Source of the DNA: Clostridium_I sp963725425
GTDB taxonomy: Bacteria; Bacillota; Clostridia; Clostridiales; Clostridiaceae
Direction of reading: 5' to 3'
DNA length: 64,000 nt
Assembly: GCA_963725425.1 (NCBI GenBank)
Contig: CAVRYJ010000045.1
Span: forward strand, 682,001 to 746,000
In this document: in pieces, positions 53,726 to 62,037 of the stretch
Layout of the letters: each line of letters opens with the position of its first letter
Numbering within the stretch: the stretch's first letter is position 1
Translations under genes and position numbers: made by a program
The notes under the pieces: generated by a model
Databases searched by the model: none
Told to the model about the DNA's origin: nothing
Seen by the model: the letters and a program-made list of their open reading frames with translations, nothing else

Positions 53726-54211
53726 TTAATCAAATTTTAAAAATTTCACCAATCTTTCATTTTTTAAAAGTGATCTAAACACAGGATATCCTATACATGT
53801 TACCACTACAAACTCACCTAAAGAAACTCCAACAAAGCTTATCAATAATGGTGCATTAGATACAAAGTGAAGTTCAAGAGCAATAATAATACCATTTACG
53901 AGGCTAGGCCAAATAGTTGCAAGTAATAGATTTTTTGTTTTACTTACCATAATAACAGCTATAAAAGTTGCTAAACTCCCAAACACTACATCGGCAATAC
54001 CAATTGGGCTAAATAGATTTGCAATAACGCAACCTAAAACTAAACCTGGGACATAACCGAAATCAATAAAAGCCAGAAGTACCATAACTTCTGTTAGTCT
54101 AAACTGTATTGCAGGATAACTGATAGGTGCAATAAAAAATGTAAGAGAACCATAGATTGCAGCTACCATAGCCGTTTTTACTAAGTTTCTTGTTGTAAAG
54201 AAATTTTTCAT
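53726..54211 (-). CDS. queT: QueT-family queuosine precursor transporter
   Basis: 161 residues, five hydrophobic segments. The start LVKTAMVAAIYGSLTFFIAPISYPAIQFRLTEVMVLLAF contains the conserved I-Q-F-R-[LV]-[ST]-E motif of QueT, an S-component-like transporter of the energy-coupling-factor group that imports queuosine precursors such as preQ1. GYVPGLVLGCVIANLFSPIG and DVVFGSLAT follow. CGAGGAG precedes ATG 54211. A preQ1 aptamer lies directly upstream, which supports the substrate. Confidence 0.92.
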   Translation of the reverse strand: MKNFFTTRNLVKTAMVAAIYGSLTFFIAPISYPAIQFRLTEVMVLLAFIDFGYVPGLVLGCVIANLFSPIGIADVVFGSLATFIAVIMVSKTKNLLLATIWPSLVNGIIIALELHFVSNAPLLISFVGVSLGEFVVVTCIGYPVFRSLLKNERLVKFLKFD

Positions 54212-54223
54212 TATATTCTCCTC

Positions 54224-54264
54224 GCATAGTTTTATTTATAGACAGGAAGCTTACGAACTGTCTG
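54224..54264 (-). ncRNA. preQ1-I riboswitch controlling queT
   Basis: On the minus strand GACAG/CTGTC form P1, enclosing TTCGTAAGCTTC; after P1 comes the A-rich tail ATAAATAAAACTA, which folds back into the loop. This is the type-I preQ1 layout (G-T-T-C, C-C, then A-A-A-A-C-T-A). The tail ends a few bases from the Shine-Dalgarno GCGAGGAG, so ligand binding should mask it and stop translation. Confidence 0.8.
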
Positions 54265-54424
54265 ACTTAACTATTCTATCAGCTTGCTATAAATTTATCA
54301 ATACATAGATTTATAATTTAGCTACTAAGTAGCGTGATATATAACATCATCAGTTGAATTCTCTTGTTATTTTTTTCAACATGTCGTAGTATTATTATTA
54401 AAATGTATATGAGGAGCAAAAAAC

Positions 54425-56146
54425 ATGAGTGTGGAAATGAAACGAAAAAGAATAAGTATGGCAATGAAAAGAGAAAAACCTGACCTAGTAATTAAAAATG
54501 CAAACATTGTAAATGTGTTTACAAAGGAAATTATTAAAGGGGACATTGCTATATGTAAGGATCAAATTGTAGGAATTGGAGATTATAGCGGTGACATAGA
54601 AATTGACGCGAAAGGACGATTTGTTTGCCCAGGGCTTATTGATAGTCACGTTCATATAGAATCGTCAATGGTTATACCTTCAGAGTTTGCTAAGGCTGTG
54701 CTCCCACATGGGACGACAACTATTATTGCAGATCCCCATGAAATTGCCAATGTATGTGGGATAAATGGTATTAATTTTATGCTTAATGAATCTAAAGGTT
54801 TACCTATTAACATATATTTTATGATGCCTTCCTGTGTACCTAGTACGCCTTTTGAAAATAACGGTGCGGATTTAAGTGCAGAACTTATCTCACTGCATCT
54901 ATCAAATGATAGAATATTAGGACTTGGAGAGGTAATGGATTGTCCATCAGTAATTAATGCAAGTGAAGAAATGCTCAAAAAAATAGATCTATTTGATGAA
55001 AGAACAATTGACGGACATTCACCTAATCTAAAAGGTAAAGAACTTAATGCTTATAGGGCGGCTGGAATTATGACAGATCATGAATGCTCAACAATTGTTG
55101 AGGCACTTCAGAGATTAAGGCTTGGAATGTATGTTCAAATTAGAGAGGGATCAGGAGCAAAAAACTTAGAGTCATTGGTAATGGGACTGCTTAAGCATAA
55201 GGTAAATCTAGACAGATGCTTATTTTGTACAGATGACAAACATCTTGATGATATCAAAAAAGATGGACATATAAGCTACAATGTTAAAAAGGCAATTAAA
55301 CTGGGAATGGACCCAATAGATGCAATTTGTATGGCTACTATTAATGCAGCTAACTGCTATAAATTGAAGAGACTTGGAGCTATAGCACCAGGGTATTCAG
55401 CAGACATTTTGATAATAGACAATCTAGAAGATTTTAATGTCCATAAAGTAATATATCGTGGGAATTTGGTATATGATAATGAAAAAATCACAGCTAATAT
55501 ATGTGCAAAAATACATGATAGAAATGTATTTAATACAGTTAGAATTCCAAATGTTACAGAAGAAGATCTAGAAATAAAGTTAAAAACGGATAGAGTTCCC
55601 GTAATAAGTCTTATGGCAAATGAACTTACTACCCAAAAGAAAATAGAAAGAGTTAATGCTCTAAATGGAAAATTCATTCAAGATGAAAAATTCTCAAAGG
55701 TAGCAGTGATAGAAAGACATAAAGCAACGGGTAATATTGGGCTTGGAATAGTTATGAATTTTAACATTAAAGGTGGGGCTATAGCAAGCACCGTGGCACA
55801 TGATTCACATAATCTTATAGTCATTGGTGACAATGATAGAGATATGTTAATAGCTATAGAAGAACTTAAAAGAGTAAATGGTGGATATACAGTTGTAAGT
55901 AAAGGGGAGGTAAAAGGTACTCTTGAGCTTCCTATTGCAGGAATCATCAGTGACAAATCTTCGGAATATGTTATGGTTAGGCTACACAAAATGCTGGAAG
56001 AAGCTAGAAAACTCCATGTTAATAAGAATATAGATCCATTTATTACATTGTCTTTTATTGCACTACCAGTTATACCTGAAATTAGAATAACTGATCAAGG
56101 CTTGTTCGATGTTACAAAATTTAAATTTATAAAATACAATGAATAA
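54425..56146 (+). CDS. ade: Adenine deaminase
   Basis: 573 residues, the normal Ade length. VCPGLIDSHVHIESSMVIPSEF gives the H-x-H metal site, ADPHEIANVCG, GLGEVMDCP, IDGHSPNLKGKELNAY and FCTDDKH are catalytic and metal motifs, and the C-terminal adenine-deaminase domain has SHNLIVIGDNDRDM. It converts adenine to hypoxanthine and ammonia in the cytosol for purine salvage. GAGGAGC precedes ATG 54425. It is followed 17 nt later by the TtcA-like gene. Confidence 0.96.
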   Translation: MSVEMKRKRISMAMKREKPDLVIKNANIVNVFTKEIIKGDIAICKDQIVGIGDYSGDIEIDAKGRFVCPGLIDSHVHIESSMVIPSEFAKAVLPHGTTTIIADPHEIANVCGINGINFMLNESKGLPINIYFMMPSCVPSTPFENNGADLSAELISLHLSNDRILGLGEVMDCPSVINASEEMLKKIDLFDERTIDGHSPNLKGKELNAYRAAGIMTDHECSTIVEALQRLRLGMYVQIREGSGAKNLESLVMGLLKHKVNLDRCLFCTDDKHLDDIKKDGHISYNVKKAIKLGMDPIDAICMATINAANCYKLKRLGAIAPGYSADILIIDNLEDFNVHKVIYRGNLVYDNEKITANICAKIHDRNVFNTVRIPNVTEEDLEIKLKTDRVPVISLMANELTTQKKIERVNALNGKFIQDEKFSKVAVIERHKATGNIGLGIVMNFNIKGGAIASTVAHDSHNLIVIGDNDRDMLIAIEELKRVNGGYTVVSKGEVKGTLELPIAGIISDKSSEYVMVRLHKMLEEARKLHVNKNIDPFITLSFIALPVIPEIRITDQGLFDVTKFKFIKYNE

Positions 56147-56163
56147 AAAAAGAGGTGCTTTAA

Positions 56164-57030
56164 TTGAGTAGTATTGCAGGAAGTGGATGTGAACTTATAA
56201 CGCCATTGTGTGAGAGAAAACCATTGGAAGAAATAGAACGTAGTATTATTAAAAAATATAGAAAAAATACATGGACAAAATTCATCAAAGCTATCAAAAC
56301 TTTTAATTTGATTGAAGAGGGCGATAAAATTGCAGTGGCAGTTTCTGGTGGGAAAGACAGTCTTTTAATGGCGAAAATGTTTCAAGAATTAAAAAAATAT
56401 ACAGAAGTTGATTTTGAACTTGAATTCATTGCAATGGATCCAGGGTTTCATGAGAGTAATAAGGAATTGCTTCTAAATAATTGTGAGTATTTAAATATAC
56501 CAGTAAAATTATTTGAATCTGGAATTTTTGGAATAGTTGAGAAGATAGCAAAGGATTATCCTTGTTATATGTGTGCTAAAATGAGAAGGGGAGCACTTTA
56601 TAGTAAAGCAAAGGAATTAGGTTGTAATAAGCTTGCACTTGGACATCATTTCAATGATGTTATTGAAACTACAATGCTGAATGTACTTTATTCAGGTAAT
56701 TTTAAAACTATGAAACCAAAGCTTAAAGCTAAGAATTTTGAAGGGCTGGAACTAATAAGGCCTATATATTACGTAGAAGAAGATGACATAAAAACATTTG
56801 TTAGAAATAATGGTCTTGCCACCATGAACTGTGGATGCATAGTTGCCGCAAATAAAACTTCTAGTAAAAGAAAAGAAATTAAGGATCTAATTGCAGAACT
56901 CAAAAAAAAATCCAAAGATGTGGACAAATCAATTTTTATGGCAGGACAAAATGTTAATATGGATTCAATTGTAGGATGGGAAAAGGATGAAATTAAATAT
57001 TCATTTCTAGATATATATGATCAAGAATAA
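56164..57030 (+). CDS. TtcA-like PP-loop tRNA thiolation protein
   Basis: 288 residues from TTG 56164 (AAAGAGGTG upstream). IAVAVSGGKDSLLMAKMF is the PP-loop, YPCYMCAKMRRGAL the C-x-x-C pair, LGHHFNDVIETTMLNVLY and AT-MNCGCIVA the third Cys region. This matches the TtcA/TtuA family of ATP-dependent tRNA sulfurtransferases with a [4Fe-4S] cluster, which 2-thiolate a cytidine or related base. Clostridial members are mostly uncharacterised. Operon with ade is likely from the 17 nt gap. Confidence 0.85.
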   Translation: MSSIAGSGCELITPLCERKPLEEIERSIIKKYRKNTWTKFIKAIKTFNLIEEGDKIAVAVSGGKDSLLMAKMFQELKKYTEVDFELEFIAMDPGFHESNKELLLNNCEYLNIPVKLFESGIFGIVEKIAKDYPCYMCAKMRRGALYSKAKELGCNKLALGHHFNDVIETTMLNVLYSGNFKTMKPKLKAKNFEGLELIRPIYYVEEDDIKTFVRNNGLATMNCGCIVAANKTSSKRKEIKDLIAELKKKSKDVDKSIFMAGQNVNMDSIVGWEKDEIKYSFLDIYDQE

Positions 57031-57173
57031 TTTTAAATTATTATTAAATTATGTAATATATTAATTATTACGTCTTTATTTTGTAGTATAATAAAGTCAA
57101 TAGCTAAAGTATAATATAATTTTTTGGCTGATATATTATATTTTTATGAAGTAATTGGATGTGATTGATTTAA

Positions 57174-58997
57174 ATGCGGCAATTGGAAAATACTGACGAT
57201 GAAAACAAGATAAACGAAAATGTATGGTTTGTAAGATTTGGAATATTACTTTTTAGCAGTATATTGCTTTACTTCGATATCTTTACAAACAATAAAAATA
57301 ATTATTTAAGAAATAAACTCATATTATCATTGTGTTTTGTATTGCTAATGTTTGCATGGCTGATGCTGCATTTCATTAGAAAAGTGCTAAAACGTGAATA
57401 TAGCAAAAATAATGAAATTATAGATAGTATTATATCTATGATACTCTTAACAATTTTGATAATTGTAACAAATCCATCTACTGATAATATTAAATGTATT
57501 TTTGTGCTTATAATTATTTCTTCAACTATACAAGTTAGTATTAAATTTGGAATATTAACTACAGTTATTTCATCAGCGATAATATTGTGTATTGATTTAA
57601 ATTATAAGCCTATGAGAATAGTAAATCATTATTTTCAGAATGATTTTATTCTAATCGGTGTATTTATTTTAACTGTGTGGCCACTTGCTCACTATAAAAA
57701 AATCATTGAAAATAATATAAATAAAAAAAATTATCAGTTAATGGTTTTAAATAATGAAATTGAAAAACAGGATGAACAAAAGAAAAAAATGGAAGAGTAT
57801 ATGATAACCAATAAGGCATGCTACAATTTACTTATTGAAAATTCTTATGAGGCCATATTAGTTCATCATTATGATAAACTAATATTTGCAAATGAAAGCG
57901 CAGCAAGACTTTTGGGCTTTAAAAAAGCATCAAGTTTAATTGGAAAATCTATTTATTCTTTTCTACCAAAGGAAGAAAAAGAAAAAGTAGCAAAACAGTT
58001 TAAGGAAATATATGACGATAAAATGACTAAAGCAATATTTGAACAAAAAGTAATAAATAATACAAACGTGATTATAAATATAGAAAATACGTCAGCCTTT
58101 TTTATGTATGAGAGCAAGGCTACCATTTTGAGCCTTTTTAGAAATATTAATGCAGAAAAGGAAGTTAAACAATTGCAAAGCGATATACAAAAAAACTCCA
58201 AACTTTTAGATGAATCAAGAAGGTCTAACAAATCAATAATGGAATTTTTTATAAATATATCACACGAATTGAAAACACCAGTTAATCTTATATTTTCTTC
58301 ATTGCAAATGATAAATTTGTATAACAAAAATGAAGTGGGATATTTTGAAAAGAGAAGTAACTACGTAACCATTATAAAAAATAACAGCTATAGGCTTCTA
58401 AAACTAATAAACAACCTATTGGATTTGGCTAAAACAGATAGTGGATTCTCAAAACTCCACCTCGAAAATAAAAACATTATTAGTTTTGTTGAAAATGTTA
58501 CTTTATCAGTGGCAACTTACGTTGAAAGTAAAGGGATTAGCCTTGTCTTTGATACTGAGATAGAAGAAAAGACTATGGCATTTGATTGTGACAAAATTGA
58601 GAGAATTATTTTAAATCTACTATCAAATTCTGTGAAATTTACTAACAATGGTGGAGAAATATATGTTAATATTAAAGATAAGAAAGAGTACATTGTAATT
58701 TCAGTAAAAGATACAGGTATTGGTATTCCAAAAGATATGCAGAAGGTTATATTTGAAAAGTTTGGACAAGTTGATAAAACTCTAAGTAGAAATAAAGAGG
58801 GAACAGGTCTGGGATTATGTTTAGTGAAATCATTTGTAGAGCTTCATGGGGGGAACATAAAGGTTAAAAGTAGCTTAGGTAAGGGCAGTGAATTTATTAT
58901 AAACCTTCCAGTTAAACATATAAAAAACAGTAAAGAAAATAAAGCGTTTTTTGAAACTGATACTGAAAAAATAAATATTGAGTTCTCTGATATATAG
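57174..58997 (+). CDS. PAS-containing membrane histidine kinase, orphan
   Basis: 607 residues. Five or six hydrophobic segments occupy residues about 15-165 with very short loops, followed by a coiled linker (NNEIEKQDEQKKKMEEYM), a PAS domain (NSYEAILVHHYDKLIFANES), HisKA (FFINISHELKTPVNLIFSSL) and HATPase (LNLLSNSVKFTNNGG, DTGIGIP, GTGLGLCL). A polytopic N-terminus with PAS is common among clostridial kinases sensing intracellular or membrane cues, including sporulation kinases. There is no adjacent response regulator. Confidence 0.92.
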   Translation: MRQLENTDDENKINENVWFVRFGILLFSSILLYFDIFTNNKNNYLRNKLILSLCFVLLMFAWLMLHFIRKVLKREYSKNNEIIDSIISMILLTILIIVTNPSTDNIKCIFVLIIISSTIQVSIKFGILTTVISSAIILCIDLNYKPMRIVNHYFQNDFILIGVFILTVWPLAHYKKIIENNINKKNYQLMVLNNEIEKQDEQKKKMEEYMITNKACYNLLIENSYEAILVHHYDKLIFANESAARLLGFKKASSLIGKSIYSFLPKEEKEKVAKQFKEIYDDKMTKAIFEQKVINNTNVIINIENTSAFFMYESKATILSLFRNINAEKEVKQLQSDIQKNSKLLDESRRSNKSIMEFFINISHELKTPVNLIFSSLQMINLYNKNEVGYFEKRSNYVTIIKNNSYRLLKLINNLLDLAKTDSGFSKLHLENKNIISFVENVTLSVATYVESKGISLVFDTEIEEKTMAFDCDKIERIILNLLSNSVKFTNNGGEIYVNIKDKKEYIVISVKDTGIGIPKDMQKVIFEKFGQVDKTLSRNKEGTGLGLCLVKSFVELHGGNIKVKSSLGKGSEFIINLPVKHIKNSKENKAFFETDTEKINIEFSDI

Positions 58998-59023
58998 ACA
59001 AACAGTTTAGGTAGGTTGATGTG

Positions 59024-59661
59024 ATGTTTGTATTGATTTTATTTCTGAAAATTTTATTAATAATACTAATTGTTTTTATTATAATATTAATTATAGCATT
59101 AGTAGTTCCTTATACTTATATTATGAATTACAATATAAGTAACAATATAATTGGGACTACAAGTGTAAAGATTGTAGGTGGATTACTGAAATTTGAACAT
59201 GAAAAGCTTCAGAATAAATCTAGTTTGAAGGTCTATTTGTTCCGTTTGCAAGTGTATAATAGAGACTATGATGAAAAACAAGAAGAAAAAATAGAAGGCA
59301 AAGTAGCTTTAAAGATGAAAAAAAAAGTAAATTTAAAAGGTATTGGATTAAAACTTATTAAAAAAACCTTTGAATATTTACATGAAATTGGTAATTTTGT
59401 GAAACCAAAGATATTTGTGATTCGTGGAACTTACGGATTCGATGATCCCTTGGTCACAGGTATTATAGCGTCATTAGTACCTATTATAAAAACTATAGTA
59501 TCCTCAGTAGATATTTATCTCCAGCCGGCTTTTTGAATGAAACTATAGACATAGATATAAAATGTGAAGGAAAATTAAATATTTTTGTTATTGGATTTAA
59601 AACTTTAAGGTTTATAATTGAGACTAATATTAGAAAAATTATATTTCAGGAGGAAAATTAA
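59024..59661 (+). pseudogene. DUF2953 (YtfI-like) protein, one frameshift
   Basis: About 212 residues if restored, from ATG 59024 (AGGTTGATG upstream). One N-terminal membrane segment (ILLIILIVFIIILIIALVV) is followed by the DUF2953 body (SLKVYLFRLQVYN, LHEIGNFVKPK, TYGFDDPLVTGIIASLVPI). The frame ends at 59536, but one T added to the T5 run 59530-59534 continues LQPAFLNETIDIDIKCEGK to IRKIIFQEEN, stopping directly at the gerW ATG. YtfI-YtfJ adjacency is conserved in spore formers, which argues the restored form is the real one. Confidence 0.85.
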
Positions 59662-60048
59662 ATGGAAAATATATCATCTATAAAAGACAATGTGGACTCT
59701 CTATTTAACAATTTGGAAAGATTTCTAAAGACAGAAACTGTTGTTGGCGAACCAATTGTTGTTGGTGACATAACATTAGTGCCAATAATTAGTGTCGTGT
59801 TTGGATGTGGAACAGGTGAAGGACAAGGAGATAAAAAACAGGCAGCCGGAGGTGGACTTGGTGCAGCAGCAAAAGTTACTCCAAATGCCATAGTTGTAAT
59901 TAAGGATGATAAAGTTACACTTTTACCAATTGGTGGTAAAAGCAATTTAGATAACTTACTTGATATGGTTCCTGGTATACTTTCAAAAATAAAAACAAAA
60001 AAACCTGAAAAAGTTAAAACAGAAGTAAATAATAAACAGAGTTCTTAG
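59662..60048 (+). CDS. gerW: GerW family sporulation protein (YtfJ)
   Basis: 128 residues; ATG 59662 directly follows the DUF2953 stop, with CAGGAGGA as RBS. VVGEPIVVGDITLVPIISV, the glycine-rich FGCGTGEGQGDKKQAAGGGLGA and VTPNAIVVIKDDKVTLLPIGG are the YtfJ/GerW signature. GerW is made in the forespore and is needed for L-alanine germination in Bacillus. It is translationally linked to the YtfI-like gene. Confidence 0.93.
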   Translation: MENISSIKDNVDSLFNNLERFLKTETVVGEPIVVGDITLVPIISVVFGCGTGEGQGDKKQAAGGGLGAAAKVTPNAIVVIKDDKVTLLPIGGKSNLDNLLDMVPGILSKIKTKKPEKVKTEVNNKQSS

Positions 60049-60078
60049 CTTCAGGTGGAGTTCTTTTCTCCAACTTAC

Positions 60079-60105
60079 GGATGGTAGTCATCGGATAAAT
60101 AGGAA
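60079..60105. repeat. Possible remnant of the large AGGCAT-element insert
   Basis: GGATGGTAGTCATCGGATAA resembles AGATGGTAGTCACTGGATAA at 9699. It lies between gerW and the lrp promoter. Only about 20 bases match, so this is tentative. Confidence 0.35.
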
Positions 60106-60114
60106 ATCAAAACC

Positions 60115-60143
60115 TTGAACAAAGAAGGTCATATTGGTATAAT
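60115..60143 (+). promoter_or_regulatory. Promoter of the lrp-aminotransferase operon
   Basis: TTGAAC (60115-60120), 17 bases, then TATAAT (60138-60143): close to consensus for the housekeeping sigma factor. It gives a leader of about 110 nt containing a terminator hairpin. Confidence 0.8.
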
Positions 60144-60187
60144 AGTTTGAAATTATCAGCCCTATGGAGAAATTATGGTGGCATTAC

Positions 60188-60230
60188 GAATATACTTTTG
60201 TCCCATAACAGGATGAAAGTGTATTTTTTT
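60188..60230 (+). terminator. Leader terminator (attenuator) before lrp
   Basis: AATATACTTTTGTCC pairs with GGATGAAAGTGTATT (three G-U pairs) around CATAACA-type loop, then T7. As it sits between promoter and gene it should attenuate the operon. The preceding leader has GGTGGCATTACG, faintly like a T-box string, but is too short for a T-box. Confidence 0.7.
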
Positions 60231-60259
60231 ATAAAATAATAGATTAGGAGTTGTATTCA

Positions 60260-60739
60260 ATGGATGAAATTCTTGAGATTCTTGAAAAAAACAGTAACTA
60301 TACTGTAGAACAAATAGGAAAAATGACAGGCAGAACTGTGGAGGAAGTTAGCAGGGCAATAAAAGAATATGAGGATAAAAATATTATAGCTGGCTACTCC
60401 GCATTAATAAATTGGGAGATTACTAGCAAAGAATCAGTACTTGCACTTATTGAAGTTAAAATAACACCTCAAAGGGGAGTAGGTTTTGATAAAGTTGCTG
60501 AAAGAATATATAAATTTCCAGAAGTAAAATCCTGCTATCTAATGTCTGGAGGATTTGATTTGACAGTTATTATTGAGGGAAAAACTATGAAAGAAGTTGC
60601 TCTTTTTGTAGCAGAAAAGCTGGCGGTTCAAGAATGTGTCTTAAGTACGGCTACTCATTTTGTTTTAAAGAAATATAAGGATAAGGGAACAATATTCAAA
60701 GAAAAACCAGAAGATGACAGGGAGGTTACTTTCATATGA
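60260..60739 (+). CDS. Lrp/AsnC-family transcriptional regulator
   Basis: 159 residues from ATG 60260 (AGGAG nine bases upstream; a TTG at 60251 touches the RBS). An N-terminal helix-turn-helix (NYTVEQIGKMTGRTVEEVSRAIKEYE) is followed by the RAM/AsnC ligand domain (SVLALIEVKITPQRGVGFDKVAERI, SCYLMSGGFDLTVIIEG). Such proteins sense amino acids. The stop overlaps the ATG of the aminotransferase by four bases, so it probably controls that gene. Confidence 0.92.
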   Translation: MDEILEILEKNSNYTVEQIGKMTGRTVEEVSRAIKEYEDKNIIAGYSALINWEITSKESVLALIEVKITPQRGVGFDKVAERIYKFPEVKSCYLMSGGFDLTVIIEGKTMKEVALFVAEKLAVQECVLSTATHFVLKKYKDKGTIFKEKPEDDREVTFI

Positions 60740-61911
60740 AACTGGAAGATATGATATTAAATAGAGTAAATAATATGCCACCTTCAGGAATAAGAAAATA
60801 TTTTGATTTGATATACGATATGGATGATGCTATATCTCTTGGAATAGGTGAACCGGATTTTGTAACCCCTTGGAATATAGTAGAAGCTGGTATTTATTCT
60901 TTAGAAAAAGGACATACACATTACTCTGCTAATTCAGGCATTGCTGAACTTAGAAAAGAAATATGCAAATTATTAAGTAAAAATTATGGATTGAATTATG
61001 ATTATAATGATGAAGTCATTGTAACTGTGGGTGGAAGTGAGGGCATAGACATTGCTTTAAGAGCACTTGTAGGACCAGGAGATGAAGTTATAATTCCAGA
61101 ACCTAGCTTTGTAGCATATAAGGGATGCACGGCGTTTACTGGAGCCACAGCTAAAATTATAAATTTAAGAGTAGAAGATGAATTTAAACTTACACCAGGT
61201 CTTTTAGAGGAGGCATTAACGCCAAGGACTAAGGTAGTAATAATTCCTTTCCCAAACAATCCTACAGGAGCCATTATGACAAGAGAAGAACTAAGTAAAA
61301 TAGTTGATGTTTTAAAGGGCAGAGATGTAATAATACTATCAGATGAAATATATTCTGAACTTACTTATGCAAATAAACATGTATCTATAGCTAGTTTTCC
61401 AGAAGTAAGAGATAAGACTATAGTAATAAATGGATTTTCAAAAGCCTATGCTATGACTGGCTGGAGGCTTGGATATGCATGTGGAAACAAGGTCTTAATT
61501 GATGCCATGAAAAAGATACATCAGTATGCTATAATGTGTGCACCTACTACTGCTCAATATGCTGCTATTGAAGCTTTGAAAAATGGTGAAACTTCAGTTT
61601 ATGAAATGACAAGGGAATACAACAGAAGAAGACGAGTGATTGTAACAAGCTTTAAGAAAATGGGGCTTGAATGTTTTCAGCCCCTAGGAGCATTTTATGT
61701 ATTTCCATGTATAAGGTCAACCGGTCTTAGCTCTGATGAATTTTGCGAAAAATTATTAAAGCAGGAAAGGGTGCTCGTTATACCCGGTAATGCTTTTGGT
61801 GAATGTGGAGAAGGATTTGTTAGAGTGTGTTACGCATCTTCTATGGAAAATATATTAGAGGCAATGATAAGAATTGAAAGGTTTATTTGTATACTTAAAG
61901 AAGAAAATTAA
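60736..61911 (+). CDS. Class I/II PLP-dependent aminotransferase
   Basis: 391 residues. GEPDFVTPWNIVEAG, THYSANSGIAELRKEI, VTVGGSEGIDIALRAL, IIPFPNNPTGAIMT, SDEIYSEL and NGFSKAYAMTGWRLGY (with the PLP Lys) define fold-type I, subgroup I-gamma, which includes aromatic and N-acetyl-LL-diaminopimelate aminotransferases. The substrate is not fixed by sequence. It is coupled to the Lrp-type regulator, as is common for this group in clostridia. Confidence 0.93.
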   Translation: MKLEDMILNRVNNMPPSGIRKYFDLIYDMDDAISLGIGEPDFVTPWNIVEAGIYSLEKGHTHYSANSGIAELRKEICKLLSKNYGLNYDYNDEVIVTVGGSEGIDIALRALVGPGDEVIIPEPSFVAYKGCTAFTGATAKIINLRVEDEFKLTPGLLEEALTPRTKVVIIPFPNNPTGAIMTREELSKIVDVLKGRDVIILSDEIYSELTYANKHVSIASFPEVRDKTIVINGFSKAYAMTGWRLGYACGNKVLIDAMKKIHQYAIMCAPTTAQYAAIEALKNGETSVYEMTREYNRRRRVIVTSFKKMGLECFQPLGAFYVFPCIRSTGLSSDEFCEKLLKQERVLVIPGNAFGECGEGFVRVCYASSMENILEAMIRIERFICILKEEN

Positions 61912-62037
61912 ATATTGCATTTTAGCTTTATATTTTGCATAAGGTATAATATATATTAGGACTATGTATTTAAAACAAATTTTAGATATGTGTTGTTTAT
62001 TAATTCAGTTATCCCCATAAAACAAGGAGGAGTAATT

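Noticed and set aside
60150..60230. T-box riboswitch before lrp
   Set aside because: GGTGGCATTACG is only a loose match, and the leader from the mapped-looking promoter is about 110 nt, too short for stem I and the specifier loop.
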